Positions 1-9,928 of a stretch of DNA of 11,705 nt are shown piece by piece. The position numbers and the translations under genes were made by a program. The notes beneath the pieces were generated by a model. The model ran no database searches. It was not told the DNA's origin and was given only the letters and a program-made list of their open reading frames with translations. The DNA lies in the NCBI GenBank assembly GCA_001510575.1, contig LNGK01000024.1:1-11705 (forward strand), written 5' to 3'. This DNA comes from Knoxdaviesia capensis (lineage: Eukaryota > Ascomycota > Sordariomycetes > Microascales > Gondwanamycetaceae). Numbering within the stretch: the stretch's first letter is position 1; every line of letters begins with the position of its first letter.

Positions 1-84
1 TAAGTAACCCTAAGTAACCCTAAGTAACCCTAAGTAACCCTAAGTAACCCTAAGTAACCCTAAGTAACCCTAAGTAACCCTAAG
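1..84. repeat. Telomere tract, noncanonical decamer
   Basis: Eight perfect copies of TAAGTAACCC are followed by a partial TAAG. The C-rich strand reads 5' to 3' inward from base 1, which is the orientation expected of a left chromosome end. The G-strand unit is TTACTTAGGG, that is, the common fungal and vertebrate TTAGGG preceded by TTAC. All copies are identical, unlike the drifted sequence next to them, which fits maintenance by telomerase. A terminal position, correct strand and perfect tandem copies together make a true telomere much more likely than an internal satellite. Confidence 0.93.
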
Positions 85-2219
85 AGGATCTATCCTATAA
101 TAAAGAAAATAACGATAATAGGCTTAATCTAGGGGTAAGAGATATAATAGCTAACTTATAAGCTAGCTATTTAATACGGGTCAGAGGAATAAGATACGCC
201 CGGGACTATACCTTAGCGTCTTTTTCTTCTACTCCTATTTAAGTAAAATTTCATATAGTTAACTCTACGTAGTATAATCTATTTAGTCTAGAATCGCTAG
301 ATACGGTATTTATAGTTATATAGCCTAAAGATATTATATAGAATAAGCGAAGGATTAGTAATACCGTTCCTAACTTCTAGGCCGATATAAACATAGCCTA
401 ATAGAAATAACTAAAGCGCTTAGGATATATTAATACCGTTTAGGCTCTTTATAATATAATAATAGATCCCTTTATACGCTTAGGGCCGCGAAAGGAGGTT
501 CTTAACTTAATTATAAAGAGCTATCCGTTTATTATCTATATATCTAGATTCTCGGCTTATACTAAGTATATTATCGCTATTCTAAGCTACGTATTATATA
601 GTAAGAATACTATTATTATCTATAATTATCTTAATCGTCTAAAACGATACCGTAATTAGCTCCTAGGCTATTAACTAGATATAAGTATCTAGGATATATA
701 GGTATATAACGCGCTAACGTAAGTTATTCTTATACTTACTAGTAACTTCGTATCGAGTTAGTTTACATACTAGGTCTAAAGATTACGTAGCTAAGGATAG
801 CTAGATTAGATATTTTATAATATTAATAGAGGCGATTATATAACCCCTATATAGGAAATTAGGCGCCTCTTAACCTTAACTAAGACCTAGGTAATCCTTA
901 TCGCGTTAGTATATCTCCCTAAAGATTTACCTTAGCTCGTAGCCCCGATATCTATCTATTTATATTAGTTTAATATATATTAGGTCCCTTATACCCGGCC
1001 TACTATAGTATATATAGTAATCTCTTATAATAAGGACTTACTTTATAAAGAAGCGTTTTAGCTATTATCTAATATTATAACGGGCCTTAGTAATTAGCGG
1101 GGTTTAATCTTTATTTACTAGGCTATCTTAATAACCTAGCTTACTAAGAAAGCGAAGTATCTTACTATTATAAGTATATACGGGAGTATTAGCTATACTA
1201 CTACTCTTAATACGTAAGTTAAGACTAGCGGTATAGCTATTATAACTACGATACTATACCTAGATAGTATCCTAATTACTAACCTTTTAGTTATCCTATA
1301 TATCGGTCTAAGGTACTTACTTAGTAAGTATTTATCTTAGACGATATATAGAATAGATAAGATAGCTATAGCTATTCTTCTATATAGCGGGGAAGACCTA
1401 AGACCTAGGGTAAGTCTAGCTATATATACCTAGTCGTAGGTATACTATCGATAGTAAATACGTATAATAATAAACGGTAATACTAGGCTAATATACCTAG
1501 AGTATCTAGAGGCGATACTATATAATATTTATAGTCCTAGTATAATTATACGCGTAATTACTAATCGGTCTTATTAAGATTTTATCTCTTTAACCCCTAA
1601 AGATAATAAAATACTAATAATATAATAGTTATCTATATAAGCCGCTACTTATTATTATTAGACTCTTAAAGTATAGGATATAGAGTACTAGGATAAGCTA
1701 TAGCTATAATTAGACGCTCTATTATCCTATAACGGTTACCCCGCCTATTTTAATATATTTCGTAATCTATATTATATTATCTAATACGATAGCGGCTATT
1801 ACTTAGTAGATCCTAATAATACTATTAACGAATATATTATTAAAAACTAGGTAGATATCTAGAATATCCTTTTTAGTACCCGTAGACTATAGAATTTTTC
1901 GGCCTATTTTTAGTATAGTCTCCTATAAGTATCCTACGTAGTATAATAAGAAGATACCGAGTATCTTAATCTTTTTAAGCTAAGTTATCTTATATATAAG
2001 ATAAATTAAGAATAGTTTTATTTACTTCTAGCTATTATAAAGACTATACTCTCTTTAAGATATTAGTAAGAGTTATCTAAGGTTCTATAAAGATACTAGC
2101 TTTTATATTCCCTTAAATTATTAGAAGATACGGTACTTAGGTTAAGGATTTCTTAGGGTTAGTATAATACTAGTATTAAGATAAGCTTAATATATTAATT
2201 CTTTTTTATAGAATAATAG
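83..2219 (+). pseudogene. RIP-degraded telomere-linked RecQ helicase (TLH), 5'-truncated copy 1
   Basis: TLH genes encode RecQ-family DNA helicases found just inside telomeres in many fungi. Codons start at positions divisible by 3. More than forty TAA/TAG codons interrupt the frame, but they fit former CAA/CAG or TGG changed by C-to-T mutation. Read that way, helicase landmarks appear in order: a degraded Walker A region at about 543-569 (Lys codon at 564), TIII...LNRLKR (motif Ia) at 609-650, LD.IF near 801-830 where the DECH box should lie, RGLIFIY (motif IV) at 1098-1118, a motif V region ending VILYIG at 1245-1307, and a decayed GRAGRDG at about 1341-1361 with its Asp at 1356. A coherent C-terminal region follows, such as YLVDPNNTINEYII before about 1860. 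About 478 codons present in copy 2 are missing here because the telomere abuts the gene. The end is uncertain; tandem TAA TAG at 2214-2219, shared with copy 2, is used. It cannot be functional. Confidence 0.8.
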
Positions 2220-2560
2220 AGCTTTAATATTATAATATATAACTAATCGATTATTTATATACTATTTCTACTCTCTAATAAGCTATAAATACTAGTAACT
2301 AGCTAATATACTATCTAAGCGAAGTAAGTAGTATATTTAGCTATACTAGGTTTTTACTACTAGTTTACTAGAATAAGCTAGCATATTTAGAGACACTAGC
2401 TACTAGTACCACGGGCTAGTACTACTAAGTAAGTAAATACCCGTATATTAACGTAAACTAGCTATTTCTACTCGCTAGTTTACTAGGATAAGCCTATATA
2501 TTTAGCTATACTAGCTATTTCTACTATCTATTTAACTTAAACGAGCCCGTATATTAAGCT
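2220..2560. repeat. TLH 3' tail and degenerate minisatellite lead-in
   Basis: Downstream of the assumed TLH end, about 90 bp of AT-rich sequence passes into irregular copies of the array motif (CTAGCTA, TTTCTACT and a decayed form of the GAACGAGC core). Unit spacing is uneven until about 2560. The same transition occurs after the second TLH copy at 9929-10260, so array and gene were duplicated together. No separate gene is visible here. Confidence 0.7.
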
Positions 2561-5500
2561 ATGCTAGCTATTTCTACTAGCTATTTCGCTCGAACGAGCT
2601 AACACTAGCTATTTCTACTAGCTATTTCGCTCAAACGAGCTAGTACTAGCTATTTCCACTAGCTAGTTCACTCGAATGAGCCCGCATATATAGCCACACT
2701 AGCTATTTCTACTAGCTATTTCGCTCGAACGAGCCCGCATATATAGCCACACTAGCTATTTCTACTAGCTATTTTATTTAAACGAGCCCGCATATATAGC
2801 CACTCTAGCTATTTCCACTAGCTAGTTTACTCGAATGAGCCCGCACTAGCTATTTCTACTAGCTAGTTTACTCGAATAAGCCCGTATGTGCAGCCATACT
2901 GGCTATTTCTACTAGCTATTTCGCTCGAACGAGCTAGCACTAGCTATTTCTACTAGCTAGTTCACTCGAATGAGCTATACTAGCTATTTCCACTAGCTGG
3001 TTCGCTCGAATAAGCTAGCACTAGCTGTTTCTACTAGCTGGTTTACTCGAATGAGCCCGTATGTGTAGCCACTCTAGCTGTTTCCACTGGCTAGTTCACT
3101 CGAATGAGCCCGTACTAGCTATTTCTACTAGCTAGTTTACTCGAATAAGCCCGCATGTGTAGCCACACTAGCTATTTCTACTAGCTATTTTACTCGAACG
3201 AGCTAGTACTAGCTATTTCTACTAGCTAGTTTACTCGAATAAGCCCGTATATGTAGCTATACTAGCTATTTCTACTAGCTGTTTCGCTCGAACGAGCTAG
3301 CACTAGCTATTTCTACTAGCTAGTTTACTCGAATAAGCTATACTAGCTATTTCTACTAGCTAGTTCGCTTAAACGAGCTAGCACTAGCTATTTCTACTAG
3401 CTAGTTCGCTCGAACGAGCTAGCACTAGCTATTTCCACTAGCTAGTTCACTAGAATAAGCTAGCACTAGCTATTTCTACTAGCTAGTTTACTCGAATAAG
3501 CCCGCATATATAGCTACTCTAGCTATTTCCACTAGCTAGTTCACTCGAATAAGCCCGTACTAGCTATTTCTACTAGCTAGTTCACTCGAATAAGCCCGTA
3601 TATATAGCTATACTAGCTATTTCTACTAGCTATTTCGCTCGAACGAGCTAGTACTAGCTATTTCTACTAGCTAGTTCACTCGAATAAGCCCGTATATATA
3701 GCTATACTAGCTATTTCTACTAGCTATTTCGCTTAAACGAGCTAGCACTAGCTATTTCTACTAGCTAGTTCACTCGAATAAGCTACACTAGCTATTTCTA
3801 CTAGCTAGTTCGCTCGAACGAGCTAGTACTAGCTATTTCTACTAGCTAGTTCGCTCGAACGAGCTAGTACTAGCTATTTCCACTAGCTAGTTCACTAGAA
3901 TAAGCTAGCACTAGCTATTTCTACTAGCTAGTTCACTCGAATAAGCCCGCATATATAGCTACACTAGCTATTTCCACTAGCTATTTCGCTCGAACGAGCT
4001 AGCACTAGCTATTTCCACTAGCTAGTTCACTCGAATAAGCTAGCACTAGCTATTTCTACTAGCTAGTTCACTCGAATAAGCCCGCATATACAGCTACACT
4101 AGCTATTTCCACTAGCTAGTTCGCTCGAATAAGCTAGCACTAGCTATTTCCACTAGCTAGTTCGCTTAAACGAGCTAGCACTAGCTATTTCTACTAGCTA
4201 TTTCGCTCAAACGAGCCAGCATATACAGCCACACTAGCTATTTCTACTAGCTATTTTATTTAAACGAGCCCGCATATATAGCTACACTAGCTATTTCTAC
4301 TAGCTAGTTCACTCGAACGAGCTAGTACTAGCTATTTCTACTAGCTAATTCGCTCGAATAAGCTAGCACTAGCTATTTCTACTAGCTATTTCGCTCGAAT
4401 AAGCTAGCACTAGCTATTTCCACTAGCTATTTCACTTAAACGAGCTAGCACTAGCTATTTCTACTAGCTATTTCGCTCGAACGAGCTAGCACTAGCTATT
4501 TCTACTAGCTATTTCGCTCGAACGAGCTAGCACTAGCTATTTCTACTAACTAGTTTACTCGAATAAGCCCGCATATATAGCTATACTAGCTATTTCTACT
4601 AGCTAGTTTACTCGAACGAGCTAGCACTAGCTATTTCTACTAGCTAGTTCACTTAAATAAGCCCGCATATATAGCTATACTAGCTATTTCTACTAGCTAT
4701 TTCGCTCGAACGAGCTAGCACTAGCTATTTCCACTAGCTAGTTTACTAGAATAAGCTAGCACTAGCTATTTCTACTAGCTAGTTCACTTAAATAAGCCCG
4801 TATATATAGCCACACTAGCTATTTCTACTAGCTAGTTCACTCGAATAAGCTAGTACTAGCTATTTCTACTAGCTATTTCGCTCAAACGAGCTAGCATATA
4901 CAGCTACACTAGCTATTTCTACTAGCTATTTTATTTAAACGAGCCCGCATATATAGCTACACTAGCTATTTCTACTAGCTAGTTCACTCGAACGAGCCAG
5001 TACTAGCTATTTCTACTAGCTAGTTCACTCGAATAAGCCCGCATATATAGCTACACTAGCTATTTCCACTAGCTAGTTCACTCGAATAAGCCCGTATATA
5101 TAGCTACACTAGCTATTTCTACTAGCTAGTTTACTCGAATAAGCTAGTACTAGCTATTTCTACTAGCTAGTTCACTCGAATAAGCTAGCACTAGCTATTT
5201 CTACTAGCTAGTTCACTCGAATAAGCCCGTATATATAGCTATACTAGCTATTTCCACTAGCTAGTTCACTCGAATAAGCTAGTACTAGCTATTTCTACTA
5301 GCTAGTTTACTTAAATAAGCTAGCACTAGCTATTTCTACTAGCTAGTTCACTTAAATAAGCCCGTATATATAGCTATACTAGCTATTTCTACTAGCTAGT
5401 TTACTCGAATAAGCTAGTACTAGCTATTTCTACTAGCTAGTTCACTCGAATAAGCTAATACTAGCTATTTCTACTAGCTAGTTTACTCGAATAAGCCCGT

Positions 5501-5789
5501 ATATATAGCTACACTAGCTATTTCTACTAGCTATTTCGCTCGAACGAGCTAGCACTAGCTATTTCTACTAGCTAGTTCACTAGAATAAGCCAGCACTAGC
5601 TATTTCTACTAGCTAGTTCACTCGAATAAGCCCGCATATATAGCCACACTAGCTATTTCTACTAGCTAGTTTACTCGAATAAGCTAGCACTAGCTATTTC
5701 TACTAGCTAGTTCACTCGAATAAGCCCGCATATATAGCTACACTAGCTATTTCTACTAGCTATTTCGCTCGAACGAGCCTATATATTTA
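2561..5789. repeat. Minisatellite array 1, interspersed 41-bp and 53-bp units
   Basis: About 3.2 kb of tandem units. Each begins CTAGCTATTTCTACTAGCTA or a close variant, then a core that in its GC-rich form is TTCGCTCGAACGAGC, then either a short linker (GCTAGCA, 41-bp unit) or a longer one containing CCCGCATATATAG (53-bp unit, 12 bp more). Some units are 40 bp. The core holds the inverted repeat GCTCG-AA-CGAGC, and TAGCTA is self-complementary, so the single strand could fold. Longer-range repeats occur: 3278-3510 recurs about 445 bp on, and the block around 4201-4330 recurs 675 bp on. Stops fill all forward frames, so it is not coding. The early part (to about 3281) keeps TG dinucleotides; the rest has CA but no TG. 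Confidence 0.95.
4190..5010. repeat. Segmental repeat inside array 1 (offset 675 bp)
   Basis: A distinctive unit containing ATTTTATTTAAACGAG occurs at 4253 and again at 4928. In both places it is preceded by a unit ending ATATACAGC and followed by a CACTCGAACGAG unit. The matching neighbours show that a multi-unit block was copied, not one unit. An older relative of the same unit lies near 2772. Confidence 0.8.
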
Positions 5790-5800
5790 GCTATACTAGC

Positions 5801-5934
5801 ATACCCTATAGCTAGAAGGATACTTACTATTTCAAGCGAATTAGCAGGGCCCTAGACGGTTTAGCTATACTAGTATGCCCTGTGGCTAGAAGGATCCTTA
5901 CTATTTCGAGCGAATTAGTAGGGCCCTAGACGGG
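5801..5934. repeat. 74-bp direct subrepeat within GC-rich block A
   Basis: Two consecutive subunits share the sequence from TTAGCTATACTAG through GCTAGAAGGAT to GGGCCCTAGACGG, with GGGCCCTAGA at 5847-5856 and 5921-5930. The same pair occurs in block B. This predates the 322-bp duplication of the whole block. Confidence 0.85.
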
Positions 5935-6040
5935 GGGCCCTGGCCCGTTCGCTCGAAACAGCTAGTTAAAACAGCTAGGCCGGGTAAATTTTTATATGGG
6001 CGGGGGGGCCCTGGACGCTGTAGAATGGGTGCTATACTTA
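5801..6040 (+). repeat. GC-rich block A (unRIPped, orphan TLH upstream-like region)
   Basis: About 240 bp unlike the surrounding array. It is rich in GGGCCC and G runs and keeps TG and CA dinucleotides. It has two internal subrepeats 74 bp apart (CATACCCTATAGCTAG-like start, GGGCCCTAGACGG end at 5847 and 5921), then CCCGTTCGCTCGAAACAGC, a G-run stretch at 5998-6010 and GAATGGGTGCTATACTTA at 6023-6040. It ends directly in minisatellite instead of a TLH gene. The TTCGCTCGAA element links it to the array core. I infer that it is a stranded copy of the sequence preceding TLH; what it does is unknown. Confidence 0.8.
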
Positions 6041-6122
6041 AATGAGCCCGCATGTATAGCTATACTAGCTATTTCTACTAGCTATTTCGCTCGAATGAGC
6101 CCGTATGTTTAGCTACACTAGC
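6041..6122. repeat. Minisatellite spacer between GC-rich blocks
   Basis: About 82 bp of array sequence with a 53-bp-type unit (AATGAGCCCGCATGTATAG, then CTAGCTATTTCTACTAGC and TTCGCTCGAATGAGC). It retains TG in AATGAG and ATGT, as in the least mutated early units of array 1. It separates the two GC-rich blocks. Confidence 0.85.
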
Positions 6123-6362
6123 ATACCCTGTAGCTAGAAGGATGCTTGCTATTTCGAGCGAATTAGCAGGGCCCTAGACGGTTTAGCTACACTAGCATAC
6201 CCTATAGCTAGAAGGATGCTTACTATTTCTAGCGAATCAGTAGGGCCCTAGACGGGGGGCCCTGGCCCGTTCGCTCGAAACAGCTAGTTAAAACAGCTAG
6301 GCCAGGCAAATTTTTATATAGGCGGGGGGGCCCTAGACGCTATAGAATGGGTGCTATACTTA
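6123..6362 (+). repeat. GC-rich block B, directly upstream of TLH copy 2
   Basis: Second copy of the 5801-6040 block, at an offset of 322 bp, with the same 74-bp subrepeats, TTCGCTCGAAACAGC element, G-run and GAATGGGTGCTATACTTA ending. Unlike block A it continues straight into the TLH reading frame. The only visible ATG in a position to start that frame lies in its last 16 bases (6347). The same frame is largely open back to about 6182 apart from two TAGs, so the block may be a 5' leader, promoter region or extra N-terminal coding sequence. RIP saturation begins abruptly at its right edge. Confidence 0.8.
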
Positions 6363-9300
6363 GGTATAGCTTACGTAGGATATACTTTTACTTTATTACT
6401 AGCCGATATACTATTACTAGCCGCTTAGTAGTAAGCTTAGTAAGCTCTTTATCTTTATATTCGATTATCCTTTATAATACGGCGAAATAAAGAGTATTCT
6501 ATTAGCCTCTTTTACCGCCTCTAGCCTCCGCTTAGATAGATAATAGCTTATATTAAAGTAAGCTACGCTAGTATAATAATACTCCCGCTATAACCCTTAT
6601 ATATATACTAATAGGGTTATTATACTAGGCTCTATCTATATTACTAAAAGTTATTTAGTTATATATCTTATATAAGGCTATTACGGAATAGTAAGCTAAC
6701 CTTAAAGCTAATAAACTACTATTTAGTATCTAGGAAACCGTTAAGTAGAATACTATCGGTATTAATAAGCGTATACGTAAAAGCACGGATCGTTTCTTAC
6801 GCTAGGTATAGTTTATATTAGGCTTATATCCCGTAGACGAGTTACTTAGCTAGTTAAGTTATAATATATAGATAATTACTAATAGTATAGCCTAGCTAGT
6901 TCTCTACTTCGAAGGAGGGTAGGTTATATACGGTACTTTTACCTTTACTATTACGTTAATTAGCTCTCTAATATAGGGTATTATTAATTAGGCTATTCGG
7001 CTAACCGAAACTCTAGTCTTCGGCCCTTCTTTATAAGAGTTACTACCTAGTAGCTAGCTACTAGCTATCCCCTAGGATTTAATCTATAATAACTATAATA
7101 ATACTTCCCTTAGATACTAGTTTAAGTTAGATACGTCTAATACCTAAATAGATACGTAATAAGATATAATTATACGTTAAGTAAATAAAAGTCTTTATAG
7201 CGCTAGCTAGATAGACTTAGACCCCCCCTAGTATAAGATCGATACTATACGGGCTTTCTAGGCTAATATAAATCGACTATAATAATACTTACTAATCCTC
7301 TTTTATATTACTAGCGGCTAACTACTTAGAATACTAGAAATTCTTAAGCTACGATAGAATAATACTTAGTAAGGGGGCCTATAAAATATCTTTATCGATA
7401 ATAGGTTAGTCTCCTTTATAATAGTATATTATAAGGCTTTATATCTAACGTATAATAACCGGGTCGTCTACCGCTTCCTACCGCGGTATATTAGGTCGCT
7501 AGTCATCTAGTACTTATAGCTAGTATTACCGTTTTACTAATACCTATTAGATAGTACTAACGGGCTATAAAAGCGAAGCTTATTTATATAGGCTATATAT
7601 CTAGATACTTATAGAAACCCGTATATTAAGTAGAAGCTTTTAACGAGAGATATCTTACGATAGTACTTATAGAGTTTCTCGCTATCGTATACGCGATAAG
7701 ACCTTTCTATATAAAGTTAGCGTTATATTACTATTTACTTCTACGATTATTATATTACGTACCGAGTTAAGCTAGAGGTTTACGCTATCTTAGAAGATCT
7801 ATCTTACGATAAAGAAAATAACGATAATAGGCTTAATCTAGGGGTAGGAGATATAATAGCTAACTTATAAGCTAGCTATTCGATATAGGTTAAAGGAATA
7901 AGATACGCCTAAGACTATACCTTAGCGTTTTTTTCTTCTACTCCTATTTAAGTAAAATTTCATATAGTTAGCTCTACGTAGTATAATCTATTTAGTCTAG
8001 AATCGCTAGATACGGTATTTATAGTTATATAACCTAAAGATATTATATAGAATAAGCGAAGGATTAATAATACCGTTCCTAATTTCTAGGCCGATATAAA
8101 TATAGCTTAATAGAAATAACTAAAGCGCTTAGGATATATTAATACCGTTTAGGCTCTTCGTAATATAATAATAGATCCCTCTATACGCTTAGGGCTACGA
8201 AAGGAAGTTCTTAGCCTAATTATAAAGAGCTATCTATTTATTATCTATATATCTAGATTCTTAGCTTATACTAAGTATATTATCGCTATTCTAAGCTATA
8301 TATTATATAATAGGAATACTATTATTATCTATAATTATCTTAATTATCTAAAACGATACCGTAATTAGCTCCTAGGCTATTAACTAGATATAAGTATCTA
8401 GGATATATAGGTATATAACGCGCTAACGTAAGTTATTCTTATACTTACTAGTAACTTTATATCGAGTTAGTTTACGTACTAGGTCTAAAGATTACGTAGC
8501 TAGGGATAGCTAGATCGGATATTTTATAATACTAATAGAGGCGATTATATAACCCCTATATAGGAAATTAAGCGCCTCTTAACCTTAGCTAAGACCTAGG
8601 TAATCCTTATCGCGTTAATATATCTCCTTAAAGATTTACTTTAGCTCGTAGCCCCGATATCTATCTATTTATATCGGTTTAATATATATTAAGTCCCTTA
8701 TACCCGGCTTACTATAGTATATATAGTAATCTCTTATAATAGGGACTCGCTTTATAAGGAGGCGTTTCGGCTATTATCTAACGTTATAACGGGCCTTAAT
8801 AGTTAGTAGGGTTTAATCTTTATTTACTAGGCTATCTTAGTAACCTAGCTTACTAAGAAAACGAAGTATCCCGCTATTATAAGTATACGTAAGAGTATTA
8901 GCTATACTACTACTCTTAATACGTAGGTTAAGACTAGCGGTATAGCTATTATAACTACGATACTATACCTAGATAGTATCCTAGTTACCGACCTTTTAGT
9001 TATCCTATATATTAATCTAAGGTACTTACTTAGTAAGTATTTATTTTAGACGATATATAGAATAGATAAGATAGCTATAGCTATTCTTCTATATAGCGGG
9101 GAAGACTTAGGACCTAGGGTAGGTCTAGCTATATATACCTAGTCGTAAGTATACCGTCGATAGTAAATACGTATAGTAATAGACGGTAGTACTAGGCTAA
9201 TATACCTAGAGTATCTAGAAGCGATACTATATAATATTTATAGTCTTAGTATAATTATATACGTAATTACTAATCGGTCTCGTTAAGATTTTATCTCTTT

Positions 9301-9928
9301 AACCCCTAAAGATAATAAAATACTAATAATATAGTAGTTATTTATATAGGCCGCTACTTATTATTATTAGACTCTTAAAGTATAGGATATAGAGTACTAG
9401 GATAAGCTATAGCTACGATTAAACGCTCTATTATCTTATAATAGTTACCCCGCCTATCTTAGTATACTTCGTAATCTATATTATATTATCCGATACGATA
9501 GCGGCTATTACCTAGTAGATCCTAATAATACTATTAACGAATATATTATTAGAAACTAAGTAGATATCTAGAATATCTTTTTTAATATACGTAAACTATA
9601 GAATTTTTTAGCTTATTTTTAGTATAGTCTCTTATAAGTATCCTACGTAATATAGTAAGAAGATACTAAGTATCTTAGTCTTTTTAAGCTAAGTTATCTT
9701 ATATATAAGATAAGTTAAGAATAGTTTTATTTACTTCTAGCTATTATAAAGACTATACTTTCTTTAAGATATTAATAAGAGTTATCTAAGGTTCTATAAA
9801 GATACTAGCTTTTATATTCCCTTAAATTATTAGAAGATACGGTACTTAAGTTAAGGATTTCTTAGGGTTAGTATAATACTAGTATTAAGATAAGCTTAAT
9901 ATATCGATTCTTTTTTATAGAATAATAG
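6347..9928 (+). pseudogene. RIP-degraded telomere-linked RecQ helicase (TLH), longer copy 2
   Basis: Second TLH copy, about 1194 codons, in the size range of fungal TLH proteins. Codon starts are 2 modulo 3. The in-frame ATG at 6347 is chosen because it survives in unmutated sequence; inside the gene ATG has become ATA. The N-terminal half shows blocks I recognise from fungal TLH proteins and relatives: ITSGQ followed by LR..EIL at 7307-7340, NIFIDNRLVSF at about 7385-7417, YRFLPR at 7469-7486, then LVLPF at 7520-7534. A QAS(H/Y)S...YA block follows at about 7868-7915. Motifs I to VI of RecQ follow as in copy 1: Walker A region about 8252-8278, DECH region about 8510-8539, motif VI about 9050-9070. 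Numerous TAA/TAG interrupt it. Cys and His codons expected in zinc or catalytic sites now read Tyr, as C-to-T mutation would cause. Identity as TLH is strong; start and stop are approximate. Confidence 0.82.

Larger units (their letters stand above)
83..2590 (+). repeat. Segmental duplication, telomere-proximal copy
   Basis: This stretch matches about 7792-10350. The offset is exactly 7709 bp at every anchor checked between 87 and 2438, so no net insertion or deletion has occurred over about 2.35 kb. Every difference I compared by eye in the first 600 bp was a transition. Beyond 2438 the pair diverges in length: the distal copy gains about 55 bp of minisatellite-like sequence near 10146-10200 before homology resumes. 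The duplication includes the TLH body, its 3' tail and the first minisatellite units. Confidence 0.92.

Noticed and set aside
1..84. Assembly artefact or adapter concatemer
   Set aside because: The unit contains TTAGGG/CCCTAA, has the correct strand for a left end and passes directly into subtelomeric TLH sequence, which an artefact would not explain.
83..2219. LTR or LINE retrotransposon reverse transcriptase
   Set aside because: I looked for the YxDD motif and integrase-type features and found none. The ordered blocks fit RecQ helicase motifs, and no terminal repeats or target-site duplications flank the copies.
83..2590. The duplicated 2.5-kb segments as long terminal repeats of one element
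   Set aside because: Their spacing and colinearity would allow it, but the interior includes a long satellite array and the second TLH's own 5' part, and the segments are helicase-coding, so a module duplication is simpler.
2561..5789. CRISPR-like repeat-spacer array
   Set aside because: The units are directly tandem with variable but related sequence throughout; there are no unique spacers, no leader and no cas-like genes, and the end of the window is a eukaryotic telomere.
2561..5789. Repeat-protein coding region
   Set aside because: The 41-bp and 53-bp units are not multiples of three and carry TAG in CTAGCTA in rotating frames, so no continuous repeat protein is possible even after allowing for RIP.
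5998..6030. G-quadruplex at the G-run of the GC-rich block
   Set aside because: There are G runs, but the fourth run is about 16 bases away across a CCC stretch that would pair with the Gs; without a folding test I do not call it.
6182..6346. Upstream in-frame extension of the TLH protein into the GC-rich block
   Set aside because: The frame is open with only two TAGs, but the peptide is dominated by Gly, Pro and Arg from G/C runs and I know no family similarity; it is kept as a possibility in the block B entry, not as coding sequence.
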